This document shows, piece after piece, positions 1 through 6,479 of a DNA stretch of 10,365 bases (the stretch's first letter is position 1; each line of letters opens with the position of its first letter). The notes beneath the pieces were generated by a model that searched no databases, was not told the origin of the DNA, and was given only the letters and a program-made list of their open reading frames with translations. The stretch is from Endomicrobium sp. (GTDB lineage Bacteria > Elusimicrobiota > Endomicrobiia > Endomicrobiales > Endomicrobiaceae): assembly GCA_031262135.1 (NCBI GenBank), contig JAISIG010000016.1:1-10365 (forward strand). The letters run 5' to 3'. Both the position numbers and the translations under genes were made by a program.

Positions 1-2
1 TT

Positions 3-848
3 GGAGGAGTTTTACGTGATGGAGTTCCAGAATTTAGATTACCAAATAAAATTTTAGATGTAGAAATAAATAATTTAAAGCGTTATGGATTGAAAACAGT
101 TTTAAACACTTTGATAGGCAGGACAAAAACAATAAAAGATTTATTTGATGAAAATTACAAAGCTATTTTTATAGGTATAGGTGCTGGATTACCTATATTA
201 CTTGGAATAGAAGGAGAAAATTTAAAACATATTTATTGTGCAAATGAATTCTTAGTACGTATTAATTTAATGAACGCAAATAAATTTCCAAAAACTTCTG
301 ATACTCCAGTTTATATTGGTAAAGACGTTGTTGTTATAGGCGGTGGGAATACAGCAATAGATTCAGCTAGAACTGCATTAAGATTGGGAGCTGATAATGT
401 AAAATTAATTTATAGAAGAACAGAACATGATATGCCATCTAGAAAACAAGAAAAAGAATATGCAAAAGAAGAAGGAATAGAATTTATTACTTCAACAATG
501 CCGATAAGATTTATAGGAAATTCTAAGAATGAAGTTAAAGCAGTTAAATGTGTTAATGTCAATTATAATAATAAAACAAAATCTTTGACTTATATCCAAA
601 ATTCACATTATATAATTAAAACAGATATGGTCATTTTAGCCATTGGGTTACGTCCAAACTGCATTCTTCCATCATTAACAAAAAATTTAAACGTTGATAA
701 TTATGGCTATGTAAAAATCGATCATAATTATATGACATCTATTCCAGGTGTTTTTGCTGGTGGAGATATTGTTGGAGGAAGTACAGTTATAGAAGCTATG
801 GGAATGGGTAAACAAGCAGCTAAAGCCATAATTAATTATCTTAAATAA
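3..848 (+). CDS. gltA: GltA/NfnB-type NADPH-linked flavoprotein (glutamate synthase small-subunit family), 5' end cut off
   Basis: The reading frame is open from base 3 at the window edge and gives 281 codons of the C-terminal part of a protein normally about 460 residues long. An internal TTG at 90 is not the true start, because conserved family sequence (GGVLRDGVPEFRLP) lies upstream of it in frame. The remaining part holds the pyridine-nucleotide Rossmann fold (VVVIGGGNTAIDSARTALRLGA), the YRR...MPSR segment typical of NADPH 2'-phosphate contact, and the C-terminal FAD segment IPGVFAGGDIVGGSTVIEA. The family includes the homotetrameric GltA glutamate synthase small subunit, sulfide dehydrogenase SudA, and NfnB of the electron-bifurcating NADH-dependent ferredoxin:NADP oxidoreductase. 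The fragment alone does not separate these. The gene to the left, for example an NfnA, would decide. Its stop is 15 bases before tpiA, so the two are probably co-transcribed. The family call is firm and the symbol tentative. Confidence 0.85.
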   Translation, partial: GGVLRDGVPEFRLPNKILDVEINNLKRYGLKTVLNTLIGRTKTIKDLFDENYKAIFIGIGAGLPILLGIEGENLKHIYCANEFLVRINLMNANKFPKTSDTPVYIGKDVVVIGGGNTAIDSARTALRLGADNVKLIYRRTEHDMPSRKQEKEYAKEEGIEFITSTMPIRFIGNSKNEVKAVKCVNVNYNNKTKSLTYIQNSHYIIKTDMVILAIGLRPNCILPSLTKNLNVDNYGYVKIDHNYMTSIPGVFAGGDIVGGSTVIEAMGMGKQAAKAIINYLK

Positions 849-863
849 TAGGAGATATCTATA

Positions 864-1631
864 ATGAAAAAAAATATTTTAATAGTTGGAAACTGGAAAA
901 TGAATAAGGACATTGAAAGTGCAGAACAAACAATACAAACATTAAAAAATAATATTGGTAATATAAATAGTAATATTAATATTGTAATATGCCCATCATT
1001 TACTGCGCTATATACAGTTAATAATATATTAAAAGGGTCAAAAATTAAATTAGGAGCTCAAAACGTCTTTTGGGCAAATGATGGAGCTTTCACAGGGGAA
1101 ATTTCTACATCAATGTTAAAAAATGTTGGTTGTTCTTATGTAATACTTGGACATTCAGAACGTCGAGAATACCTACACGAAACTTACCAAGATATAAATA
1201 AAAAAGTAATAGCAAGTTTAAATGCAAGCATTATTCCTATAGTTTGCATAGGAGAATCATTAAAGGAAAGAGAAGAAGATTTAACTTTTAGCATTATAAA
1301 ACAGCAAATTGAAACTGCTTTAGAAAACACACAACAATTGCCTAGAATATCTTCATTAGTCTTAGCATATGAACCTCTTTGGGCCATTGGAACTGGAAAA
1401 ACAGCTACCCCATATCAAGCTCAACAAGTACATGCATTCATAAGAGAATTATGCGAAGAAAAATATGGATTGAATATAGCTAGTCAAATTCAAATAATAT
1501 ATGGAGGATCTGTTAAGAGTGATACTATTACACAATTATTAAAAGAAAATGATATTGATGGAGGGTTAATAGGAGGAGCTAGTTTGCAAGTTCCTAGTTT
1601 TCTAAGTTTAATAAAAAATGCCTTAATTTAA
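864..1631 (+). CDS. tpiA: Triosephosphate isomerase
   Basis: This cytoplasmic TIM-barrel enzyme interconverts dihydroxyacetone phosphate and glyceraldehyde 3-phosphate in glycolysis and gluconeogenesis. The 255-residue product has the usual length. All catalytic signatures are visible: GNWKMN with Lys12, LGHSERR with His97, AYEPLWAIGTGKTA with Glu170 and the flexible loop 6, and the phosphate-binding segments YGGSV (213-217) and GGLIGGASL (233-241). The ATG is supported by AGGAGA at 850-855, eight bases upstream. It sits 15 bases after the GltA-like gene and 46 bases before a transketolase half. In many Clostridia tpiA lies with gap, pgk and gpm, so this neighbourhood is unusual. It makes some sense beside transketolase, because glyceraldehyde 3-phosphate is a shared intermediate. 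No defect is seen and the assignment is secure. Confidence 0.98.
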   Translation: MKKNILIVGNWKMNKDIESAEQTIQTLKNNIGNINSNINIVICPSFTALYTVNNILKGSKIKLGAQNVFWANDGAFTGEISTSMLKNVGCSYVILGHSERREYLHETYQDINKKVIASLNASIIPIVCIGESLKEREEDLTFSIIKQQIETALENTQQLPRISSLVLAYEPLWAIGTGKTATPYQAQQVHAFIRELCEEKYGLNIASQIQIIYGGSVKSDTITQLLKENDIDGGLIGGASLQVPSFLSLIKNALI

Positions 1632-1677
1632 TTTAAGATAGATATTAAAAAATAAATTGAAAGGGAATTAACTAAAT

Positions 1678-2511
1678 ATGAAAGATAAGAATATTCTATT
1701 AAATTTAAATGAAATTGCTATTAAAGTTAGGAAAGATATTCTTACAATGATAAGTAATGCTGGATCTGGACATCCAGGAAGTAGTTTATCTGCAGTAGAA
1801 TTATTAGTATCATTGTATTTTAAACATTTAAAAGTAAATATAGAAAACCCACATAATCAAGACAGAGATTATTTCATTTTATCTAAAGGGCATGCATGTC
1901 CTTTGTTATATTCAATATTAGCACGAAAAGGTTTTTTTGATGTTAGAGAATTATATACATTAAGAAAACTTGGTAGTAGGTTACAAGGGCATCCTTCGAA
2001 GGATAAGAATTTACCAGGAATAGAAATCTCAACAGGGTCCTTAGGATATGGTTTGTCTATTGGGGTTGGCATTGCTGCTGGATTAAAATGCAAAACTATG
2101 AATACACTTAAGGTGTATGTTATGATGGGAGACGGAGAACACCAAGAGGGAAGTGTTTGGGAAGCTGCTATGGCTGCTTCTCATTATAATCTTAGTAATT
2201 TATGTGCTATTATTGATAATAATAAACTACAAATTGATGGAAAAACAAGACATATTATGAATGTAGAATCATTAATGGATAAATATCGTTCATTTGGGTG
2301 GATGGTATTAGAAGTAGATGGACATAATTTTAAAGAGATTGACAAAGCCTATTTAACATTTAAAGAAGAATCTAAAAAACCAGTATGTATTATTGCTAAT
2401 ACTGTTAAAGGCAAAGGCATATCATTTATGGAACATCAAGTAACATGGCATGGGAAAACAATCTCTAATGCTGATCTTATTAAAGCCTTAAAAGAATTAG
2501 AAAATAAATAA
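1678..2511 (+). CDS. Transketolase, N-terminal (TPP-binding) subunit of the split type
   Basis: In split transketolases this subunit supplies the thiamine-diphosphate pyrophosphate-binding domain. A separate C-terminal subunit supplies the pyrimidine-binding domain, and both are needed for two-carbon ketol transfer in the non-oxidative pentose phosphate pathway. The 277-residue length matches the N-terminal half only. Visible motifs are SGHPG (His32), SKGH (His72), GHPS (His105) and the TPP/Mg motif GDGEHQEG (151-158) followed by IIDNNKLQ with Asn181-182. KGKGISFME (244-252) and HGK (258-260) close the domain. AAGGGA at 1661-1666 is the ribosome site for the ATG. The C-terminal partner normally follows directly, but here an acyl-CoA synthetase starts 61 bases later, so the partner must be elsewhere or lost. 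The remote alternative is a half of another two-part TPP enzyme, such as a DXS-like or sulfoacetaldehyde-type protein. Sequence similarity favours transketolase. Confidence 0.93.
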   Translation: MKDKNILLNLNEIAIKVRKDILTMISNAGSGHPGSSLSAVELLVSLYFKHLKVNIENPHNQDRDYFILSKGHACPLLYSILARKGFFDVRELYTLRKLGSRLQGHPSKDKNLPGIEISTGSLGYGLSIGVGIAAGLKCKTMNTLKVYVMMGDGEHQEGSVWEAAMAASHYNLSNLCAIIDNNKLQIDGKTRHIMNVESLMDKYRSFGWMVLEVDGHNFKEIDKAYLTFKEESKKPVCIIANTVKGKGISFMEHQVTWHGKTISNADLIKALKELENK

Positions 2512-2572
2512 CATTTTAATTATAAGTCAAAATAACAATTTGTTTCTTCTTTAAAAAAGGACAAAATAGATT

Positions 2573-4249
2573 ATGTTAATAAGTAGATATCTTACAAAAA
2601 CAAATTATGATTCTTATAAAGATTTTAATGATAATTGTAGAATATATACTCCATATAATTTTAATTTTGCTTTTGACGTTGTAGACACACTAGCAAATTT
2701 CTATCCAAATAAGAAAGCAATAATATGGTGTGACGATAATGAAAACAATAAAATATTTACTTTTTATGATATAAGTAAAAAGAGTAATAAAGCAGCAAAT
2801 TTTTTTAAAGATATTGGTATTAAAAAAGGTGATGTAGTAATGCTAATCCTAAGAAGGCATTATGAATACTGGATATGTACCGTTGCATTACATAAACTCG
2901 GGGCTTTAATAATACCAGCAACACATCTCTTAACATATAGAGATTTATTATACAGAGTTAAAATTGCTAAAGTAAAAGTTATTGTAGCTTTGGCTAATAC
3001 AAGGATATGTAATACTGTTAATGAAGTAAAGAATAATCAATTATCAGAATTAAAATTTACAATTTCAGTTGATGGCCATATTAATAATTGGATCGATTAT
3101 TCAAAAGAAGTAAATAAATACTCAGATATTTTTAATAGACCAACAGGAGAAGAATCAACAAACATAAATGATAATTTTTTATTATATTTTACTTCAGGGA
3201 CTACTGGCATGCCTAAAATGGTTTGTCATAATTTTTCGTATCCTTTAGGACATATTATAACAGCAAAATTTTGGCAACAGTTAAATGCAAACAGTTTACA
3301 TTTAACTGTTGCAGATACAGGATGGGCAAAAGCATCATGGGGGAAAATATACGGTCAATGGTTATGTGAAGCTTGTGTTTTCGTATATGATTATGAAAAA
3401 TTTAACAGTAAAAAGCTACTTGCAAAAATAGTCAAATATAATGTGACTTCGTTTTGTGCTCCTCCTACCATATATAGATATTTAATTAAAGAAGACTTAT
3501 CTAAATATAATTTGTCTAAATTAAAATATGTTGTAACTGCAGGAGAACCCTTAAACCCTGAAGTATTTTATAAATTTAAACAAAATACTGGGCTTGAGAT
3601 TAAAGAAGGCTTTGGGCAAACAGAGTCTGTGGTGTGTATTGCAACATTCCCTTGGATGATAGTAAAACCAGGATCAATTGGAAAACCATCTGCAGGATGG
3701 GAACTTGATATAATTGACGAAAAAAATCATCCATGTCATGTAGGCGAAGCTGGTAGATTAATTATAAAAACATCCAAAAATAACCCTGTAGGGTTATTTT
3801 CTGGATATTATAATAATAGAAATAATTTACAACAATTGAATAGCAAATTTTATGATACAGGAGACATAGTATATAAGGATAAAGATGGATATTTTTGGTT
3901 TGTTGCTCGTGCAGACGATATAATTAAAAGTTCAGGATATAGAATAGGTCCATTTGAGGTAGAAAATGCTATTATGGAACATCCGTGTGTTCTTGAATGT
4001 GCTGTTACAGGAGTTCCTGACAACGATAGAGGACAGATAGTTAAAGCCTCTATCGTACTCTCTGCTGGATATTATCCTAGTCCCAAACTAACGAAAAATA
4101 TTCAAGATCATGTAAAAAAAATAACTGCTCCATATAAATATCCTAGACTTATAGAATTCGTTAGGGAACTTCCTAAAACAGTTAGTGGCAAAATAAAACG
4201 TAATATAATAATAGAAGGAACTAAAACAAAGAAATACTATGAATATTAA
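2573..4249 (+). CDS. AMP-forming acyl-CoA synthetase, medium-chain (ACSM)-like
   Basis: A 558-residue adenylate-forming enzyme of the ANL superfamily, predicted to activate a carboxylic acid with ATP to an acyl-AMP and then to acyl-CoA, releasing AMP and PPi in the cytoplasm. Motifs in order are the P-loop-like YFTSGTTGMPK (205-215), the ACSM-like TVADTGWAK (245-253), CAPPTIYR (295-302), TAGEPLNPE (322-330), EGFGQTES (345-352), YDTGD (427-431), the hinge region around FVARADDIIKSSGYRIGP (443-460), and the C-terminal catalytic lysine in TVSGK (Lys540). All residues needed for activity appear intact. The substrate cannot be read from the sequence. Straight- or branched-chain short fatty acids or aromatic acids are all possible for the family. 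AAAGGA at about 2556-2561 supports the ATG. The last 11 bases overlap the start of pta, implying coupled translation and a linked task around acyl-CoA and acyl phosphate. Confidence 0.92.
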   Translation: MLISRYLTKTNYDSYKDFNDNCRIYTPYNFNFAFDVVDTLANFYPNKKAIIWCDDNENNKIFTFYDISKKSNKAANFFKDIGIKKGDVVMLILRRHYEYWICTVALHKLGALIIPATHLLTYRDLLYRVKIAKVKVIVALANTRICNTVNEVKNNQLSELKFTISVDGHINNWIDYSKEVNKYSDIFNRPTGEESTNINDNFLLYFTSGTTGMPKMVCHNFSYPLGHIITAKFWQQLNANSLHLTVADTGWAKASWGKIYGQWLCEACVFVYDYEKFNSKKLLAKIVKYNVTSFCAPPTIYRYLIKEDLSKYNLSKLKYVVTAGEPLNPEVFYKFKQNTGLEIKEGFGQTESVVCIATFPWMIVKPGSIGKPSAGWELDIIDEKNHPCHVGEAGRLIIKTSKNNPVGLFSGYYNNRNNLQQLNSKFYDTGDIVYKDKDGYFWFVARADDIIKSSGYRIGPFEVENAIMEHPCVLECAVTGVPDNDRGQIVKASIVLSAGYYPSPKLTKNIQDHVKKITAPYKYPRLIEFVRELPKTVSGKIKRNIIIEGTKTKKYYEY

Positions 4250-5252
4250 ACAACATATTTTAAATTTAGCAAAAAAATCTCATGGTAGAATAATTATGCC
4301 TGAAATTTTTGATACTAGAATATTAAAAGCAGCACAAATGTTAATTGCAAATAATATATGTAAAGTTATTCTACCTATTAGGAACTGTAATGATTGGACT
4401 CAAATCAAACACATTGCATTAAATAATAATATAGATATTGACGGTATTGAAAAAGTTTTTATAGATATAGACATGTTATCTACTAATGAAGTAAATAAAT
4501 TTATTAAGAAAATGTATAATAAAAACATCGACTCAAAACAAGCTTTAACTATTTTAAAAACACCATTGTATTTTTCAATGATGTTTTTAAAAAGTTCTAA
4601 ATGCGATGCTTGTATCTGTGGAGCAGTTTATGATACAGCACAAGTATTAAGAGCTGGATTAAAAATATTGGGTGTAGCTCACGGTATAAAAAAGATTTCA
4701 TCATATTTTCTTATGATTCCACCAAAAACCCATTATTTAGTAAAGAAACCAGTTATATTTACTGATTGCGCTGTAAACCCTGAACCTAATGCTTCAACTT
4801 TAAAAGATATCACTATTGCTAGTATAAACAACTTCAAAAAAATTTTTCCTGGGGAACCAATTTATGTATCAATGTTATCATTTTCTACCAAAGGAAGTTC
4901 TAATAGTAAAGTATTAACTAAAATTATCAAAGCAACAGAATTACTCAAAAAATTTTTTAAGAATTCTACTACAAATATTAATATAGATGGAGAATTACAA
5001 TTTGATGCTTCTGTTATTCCAATAGTTGCCAAAAAAAAAGCTCCAACATCATCAGTTGCAGGGATGGCAAATATATTTGTATTTCCTGATTTAAATGCTG
5101 GGAATATTGGATATAAAATTGCTGAGCGATATGGAAAATTTCAAGCTTTAGGGCCTATAGTACAAGGATTTCCATTATCAGTAAGTGATCTAAGTAGAGG
5201 AAGTAGTATAGAGGATATCTATTTAGCTAGCGCTATTTTATTAATTAAATAA
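4239..5252 (+). CDS. pta: Phosphate acetyltransferase (phosphotransacetylase)
   Basis: The product (337 residues, normal for the single-domain bacterial form) should exchange the acyl group between acetyl-CoA and acetyl phosphate. Diagnostic segments are DCAVNPEPNAST (176-187), SMLSFSTKGS (211-220), DGELQFDAS (250-258), VFPDLNAGNIGYK (281-293), GPIVQG (305-310) and SDLSRGSSIEDI (316-327). The last carries the Ser319-Arg320 pair and Asp326, which correspond to active-site residues of the Methanosarcina enzyme. PDLNAGNIGYK favours acetyl- over butyryltransferase. Two usually conserved spots differ: PEIFDTRILKAA replaces the common PEG(E/D)..R.LKAA, and GAVYDT replaces GAVH(S/T)T. The start codon lies inside the acyl-CoA synthetase gene (11-base overlap), so translation is probably coupled. 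No acetate kinase gene follows, and the next gene is on the other strand with a 12-base 3' overlap. The family call is firm; acyl-chain specificity is inferred. Confidence 0.93.
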   Translation: MNIKQHILNLAKKSHGRIIMPEIFDTRILKAAQMLIANNICKVILPIRNCNDWTQIKHIALNNNIDIDGIEKVFIDIDMLSTNEVNKFIKKMYNKNIDSKQALTILKTPLYFSMMFLKSSKCDACICGAVYDTAQVLRAGLKILGVAHGIKKISSYFLMIPPKTHYLVKKPVIFTDCAVNPEPNASTLKDITIASINNFKKIFPGEPIYVSMLSFSTKGSSNSKVLTKIIKATELLKKFFKNSTTNINIDGELQFDASVIPIVAKKKAPTSSVAGMANIFVFPDLNAGNIGYKIAERYGKFQALGPIVQGFPLSVSDLSRGSSIEDIYLASAILLIK

Positions 5253-6302
5253 CAAAGTATGAATATTTTCTAATATCTTACTTGTAAAATTGATTGTTGA
5301 TATAACATCATTTATATTAAAAACTGATATTGGAGAATGAATATAACGAGTAGGGACACTGAGAACACCAGAGAGAATTCCACCTTGGCTCGTTTGAATT
5401 AATGCAGCATCTGTTACACCACCATCGATGACATCTATTTGATATGCAATATTATTATCACGTGCAACTTTTAAAAGAAATTTTTGTACTTTATGCGTTA
5501 TTATTGCTCCTCTTCCACAAGCCTCTATAAAAGTTATAGCAGGCCCTTTACCTAGCTCTAAGGAAGATACTTCTTGTTTAATTTCAGGAGTATCACCTGC
5601 TATAGTAGTATCTATAACAAGTGCAAAATCTGGTTTTATATTAAAGGCTGCTGTATATCCACCTTTTAATCCAACTTCTTCCTGAACTGTCGCACAAACA
5701 TAAAGTTCTATATCTAAATTTTGTTTACGAATAAATTGTTCTAAAACTTTAATAATAATATAACAGCCTATCCTGTTATCAACTGCTTTCCCATAAAAGA
5801 AAGAATTATTAAGAACTCCAGCTTTAGGCTCAAATATTATTTGATCTCCAATTTCAATAACTTTTGATACTTTATCTTTAGAATTTATACCTATATCTAT
5901 AAACATAGTTTCAGATTTTACAGATTGTTTGATTTCATCTGAGGTCATAATATGTGGTGGTTTAACACCTATAACTCCTTGGATATGCTGATTTTGTTTA
6001 TTTATTATCTCGACTTTAGTTCCAGGCAATATAGAATCGTTTATGCCACCAACTTTAATAAAACGTAGAAATCCGTTTTTATCTATATGTTTAACTATCA
6101 TACCTATTTCATCCATATGAGCAGTTATCATAATTTTTTTTTGCCCGTTACCTATTTTACAAATGACATTTCCAAAATTATCTGTTATAACATTCTTCTT
6201 ATTACATATATCATCAAATGTACTTTTAATAAGATATGAAATATTACTTTCATATCCAGAAATTCCATCAGTAATAAGCAAATCATTCAACAATGTATCC
6301 AT
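5241..6302 (-). CDS. M42-family metallo-aminopeptidase (glutamyl aminopeptidase / endoglucanase-like)
   Basis: A 353-residue cytoplasmic, di-metal, cobalt- or zinc-type aminopeptidase of the M42 (TET/FrvX/YsdC) family. Members trim peptides from the N terminus as large tetrahedral dodecamers, and some were historically annotated as endoglucanases. Metal and catalytic residues are visible in order: TAHMDEIG (His62, Asp64), GKAVDNRIG (Asp175), ATVQEEVGLKGG (Glu208 catalytic, Glu209 metal), VIDTTIAGDTP (Asp231) and TRYIHSP (His322). Length is typical and there is no signal peptide. The start is ATG at 6302, preceded on the minus strand by AGGGG with a short spacer of about five bases. It is monocistronic within the window, with a promoter candidate at 6349-6377, and it converges with pta. 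It may serve peptide recycling or amino-acid fermentation, but exact substrate preference cannot be told. Confidence 0.95.
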   Translation of the reverse strand: MDTLLNDLLITDGISGYESNISYLIKSTFDDICNKKNVITDNFGNVICKIGNGQKKIMITAHMDEIGMIVKHIDKNGFLRFIKVGGINDSILPGTKVEIINKQNQHIQGVIGVKPPHIMTSDEIKQSVKSETMFIDIGINSKDKVSKVIEIGDQIIFEPKAGVLNNSFFYGKAVDNRIGCYIIIKVLEQFIRKQNLDIELYVCATVQEEVGLKGGYTAAFNIKPDFALVIDTTIAGDTPEIKQEVSSLELGKGPAITFIEACGRGAIITHKVQKFLLKVARDNNIAYQIDVIDGGVTDAALIQTSQGGILSGVLSVPTRYIHSPISVFNINDVISTINFTSKILENIHTLLFN

Positions 6303-6325
6303 AAATACCCCTATTCTTAAATATG

Positions 6326-6351
6326 AATAATAAATATGTATATTTATTATT
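6326..6351. repeat. Perfect A/T-rich palindrome, candidate operator
   Basis: Twelve-base arms AATAATAAATAT and ATATTTATTATT flank a central GT, with no mismatch. The palindrome covers the end of the -10 element and the predicted start of the peptidase transcript. The arm's last ten bases, TAATAAATAT (6328-6337), recur as a direct copy at 6361-6370, 33 bases away or about three helical turns. A dimeric regulator site is one explanation and an RNA hairpin in the leader another. The low complexity of the sequence makes chance a real alternative. It does not resemble the Rex or Fur consensus closely. Confidence 0.45.
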
Positions 6352-6377
6352 ATATCATCTTAATAAATATCATGCAA
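6349..6377 (-). promoter_or_regulatory. Extended -10 housekeeping-type promoter for the M42 peptidase gene
   Basis: On the minus strand, TATAAT lies at 6354-6349 and is preceded by TG and one base (6357-6355), giving a perfect TGnTATAAT extended -10. Seventeen bases further upstream is TTGCAT (6377-6372), a partial match to TTGACA. Transcription would begin near 6342, leaving a leader of about 40 bases before the ATG at 6302. The -10 overlaps the right arm of the palindrome at 6326-6351, so a protein bound there could block it. This is motif matching in A/T-rich DNA, made more credible by the exact spacer and the divergent position. Confidence 0.6.
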
Positions 6378-6392
6378 TATAAAAAGTTATAG

Positions 6393-6421
6393 TTGACATT
6401 TATTTACTGTTTTTATAAACT
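6393..6421 (+). promoter_or_regulatory. Candidate promoter of the glutamate synthase operon
   Basis: A perfect TTGACA stands at 6393-6398. Downstream, TATAAA (6414-6419) is a good -10 but leaves only 15 bases of spacer, while the weaker TAAACT (6416-6421) gives the preferred 17. A second weaker pair, TTCAAG at 6421-6426 with TATAAA at 6445-6450, is also possible. From the first option a leader of about 50-55 bases would precede the amidotransferase ATG. I see no riboswitch or T-box signature in that leader. Confidence 0.45.
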
Positions 6422-6469
6422 TCAAGTTGGAATATATAAGACAATATAAATTGCCTTTAGAAGATATTT

Positions 6470-6475
6470 AGGAGG
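6470..6475 (+). promoter_or_regulatory. Strong ribosome binding site of the glutamate synthase operon
   Basis: AGGAGG lies only four bases before the ATG at 6480, slightly closer than the usual five to nine. No alternative start nearby fits better, because the protein begins with the N-terminal segment I expect for this family, so the start is accepted. Confidence 0.7.
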
Positions 6476-6479
6476 ATAA

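Noticed and set aside
90..848. TTG at 90 as the start of the first gene
   Set aside because: Codons from base 3 are open in the same frame and encode conserved GltA/NfnB sequence, so the gene begins left of the window.
1184..1387. Minus-strand open frame of 67 codons inside tpiA
   Set aside because: It lies wholly within a well-conserved gene, has no recognisable product and no ribosome site of its own; an antisense shadow.
1869..2093. Minus-strand open frame of 74 codons inside the transketolase gene
   Set aside because: Antisense to conserved TPP-domain coding sequence, with no family resemblance.
2534..2544. Small inverted repeat AACAA-T-TTGTT followed by a T-rich stretch, as a terminator between transketolase and acyl-CoA synthetase
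   Set aside because: The stem is five A/T-rich pairs and would be too weak; the short gap and ribosome site suggest read-through.
6422..6479. Riboswitch or T-box leader before the glutamate synthase operon
   Set aside because: The leader is only about 50 bases, has no convincing stems and no T-box or known aptamer signature that I can see.
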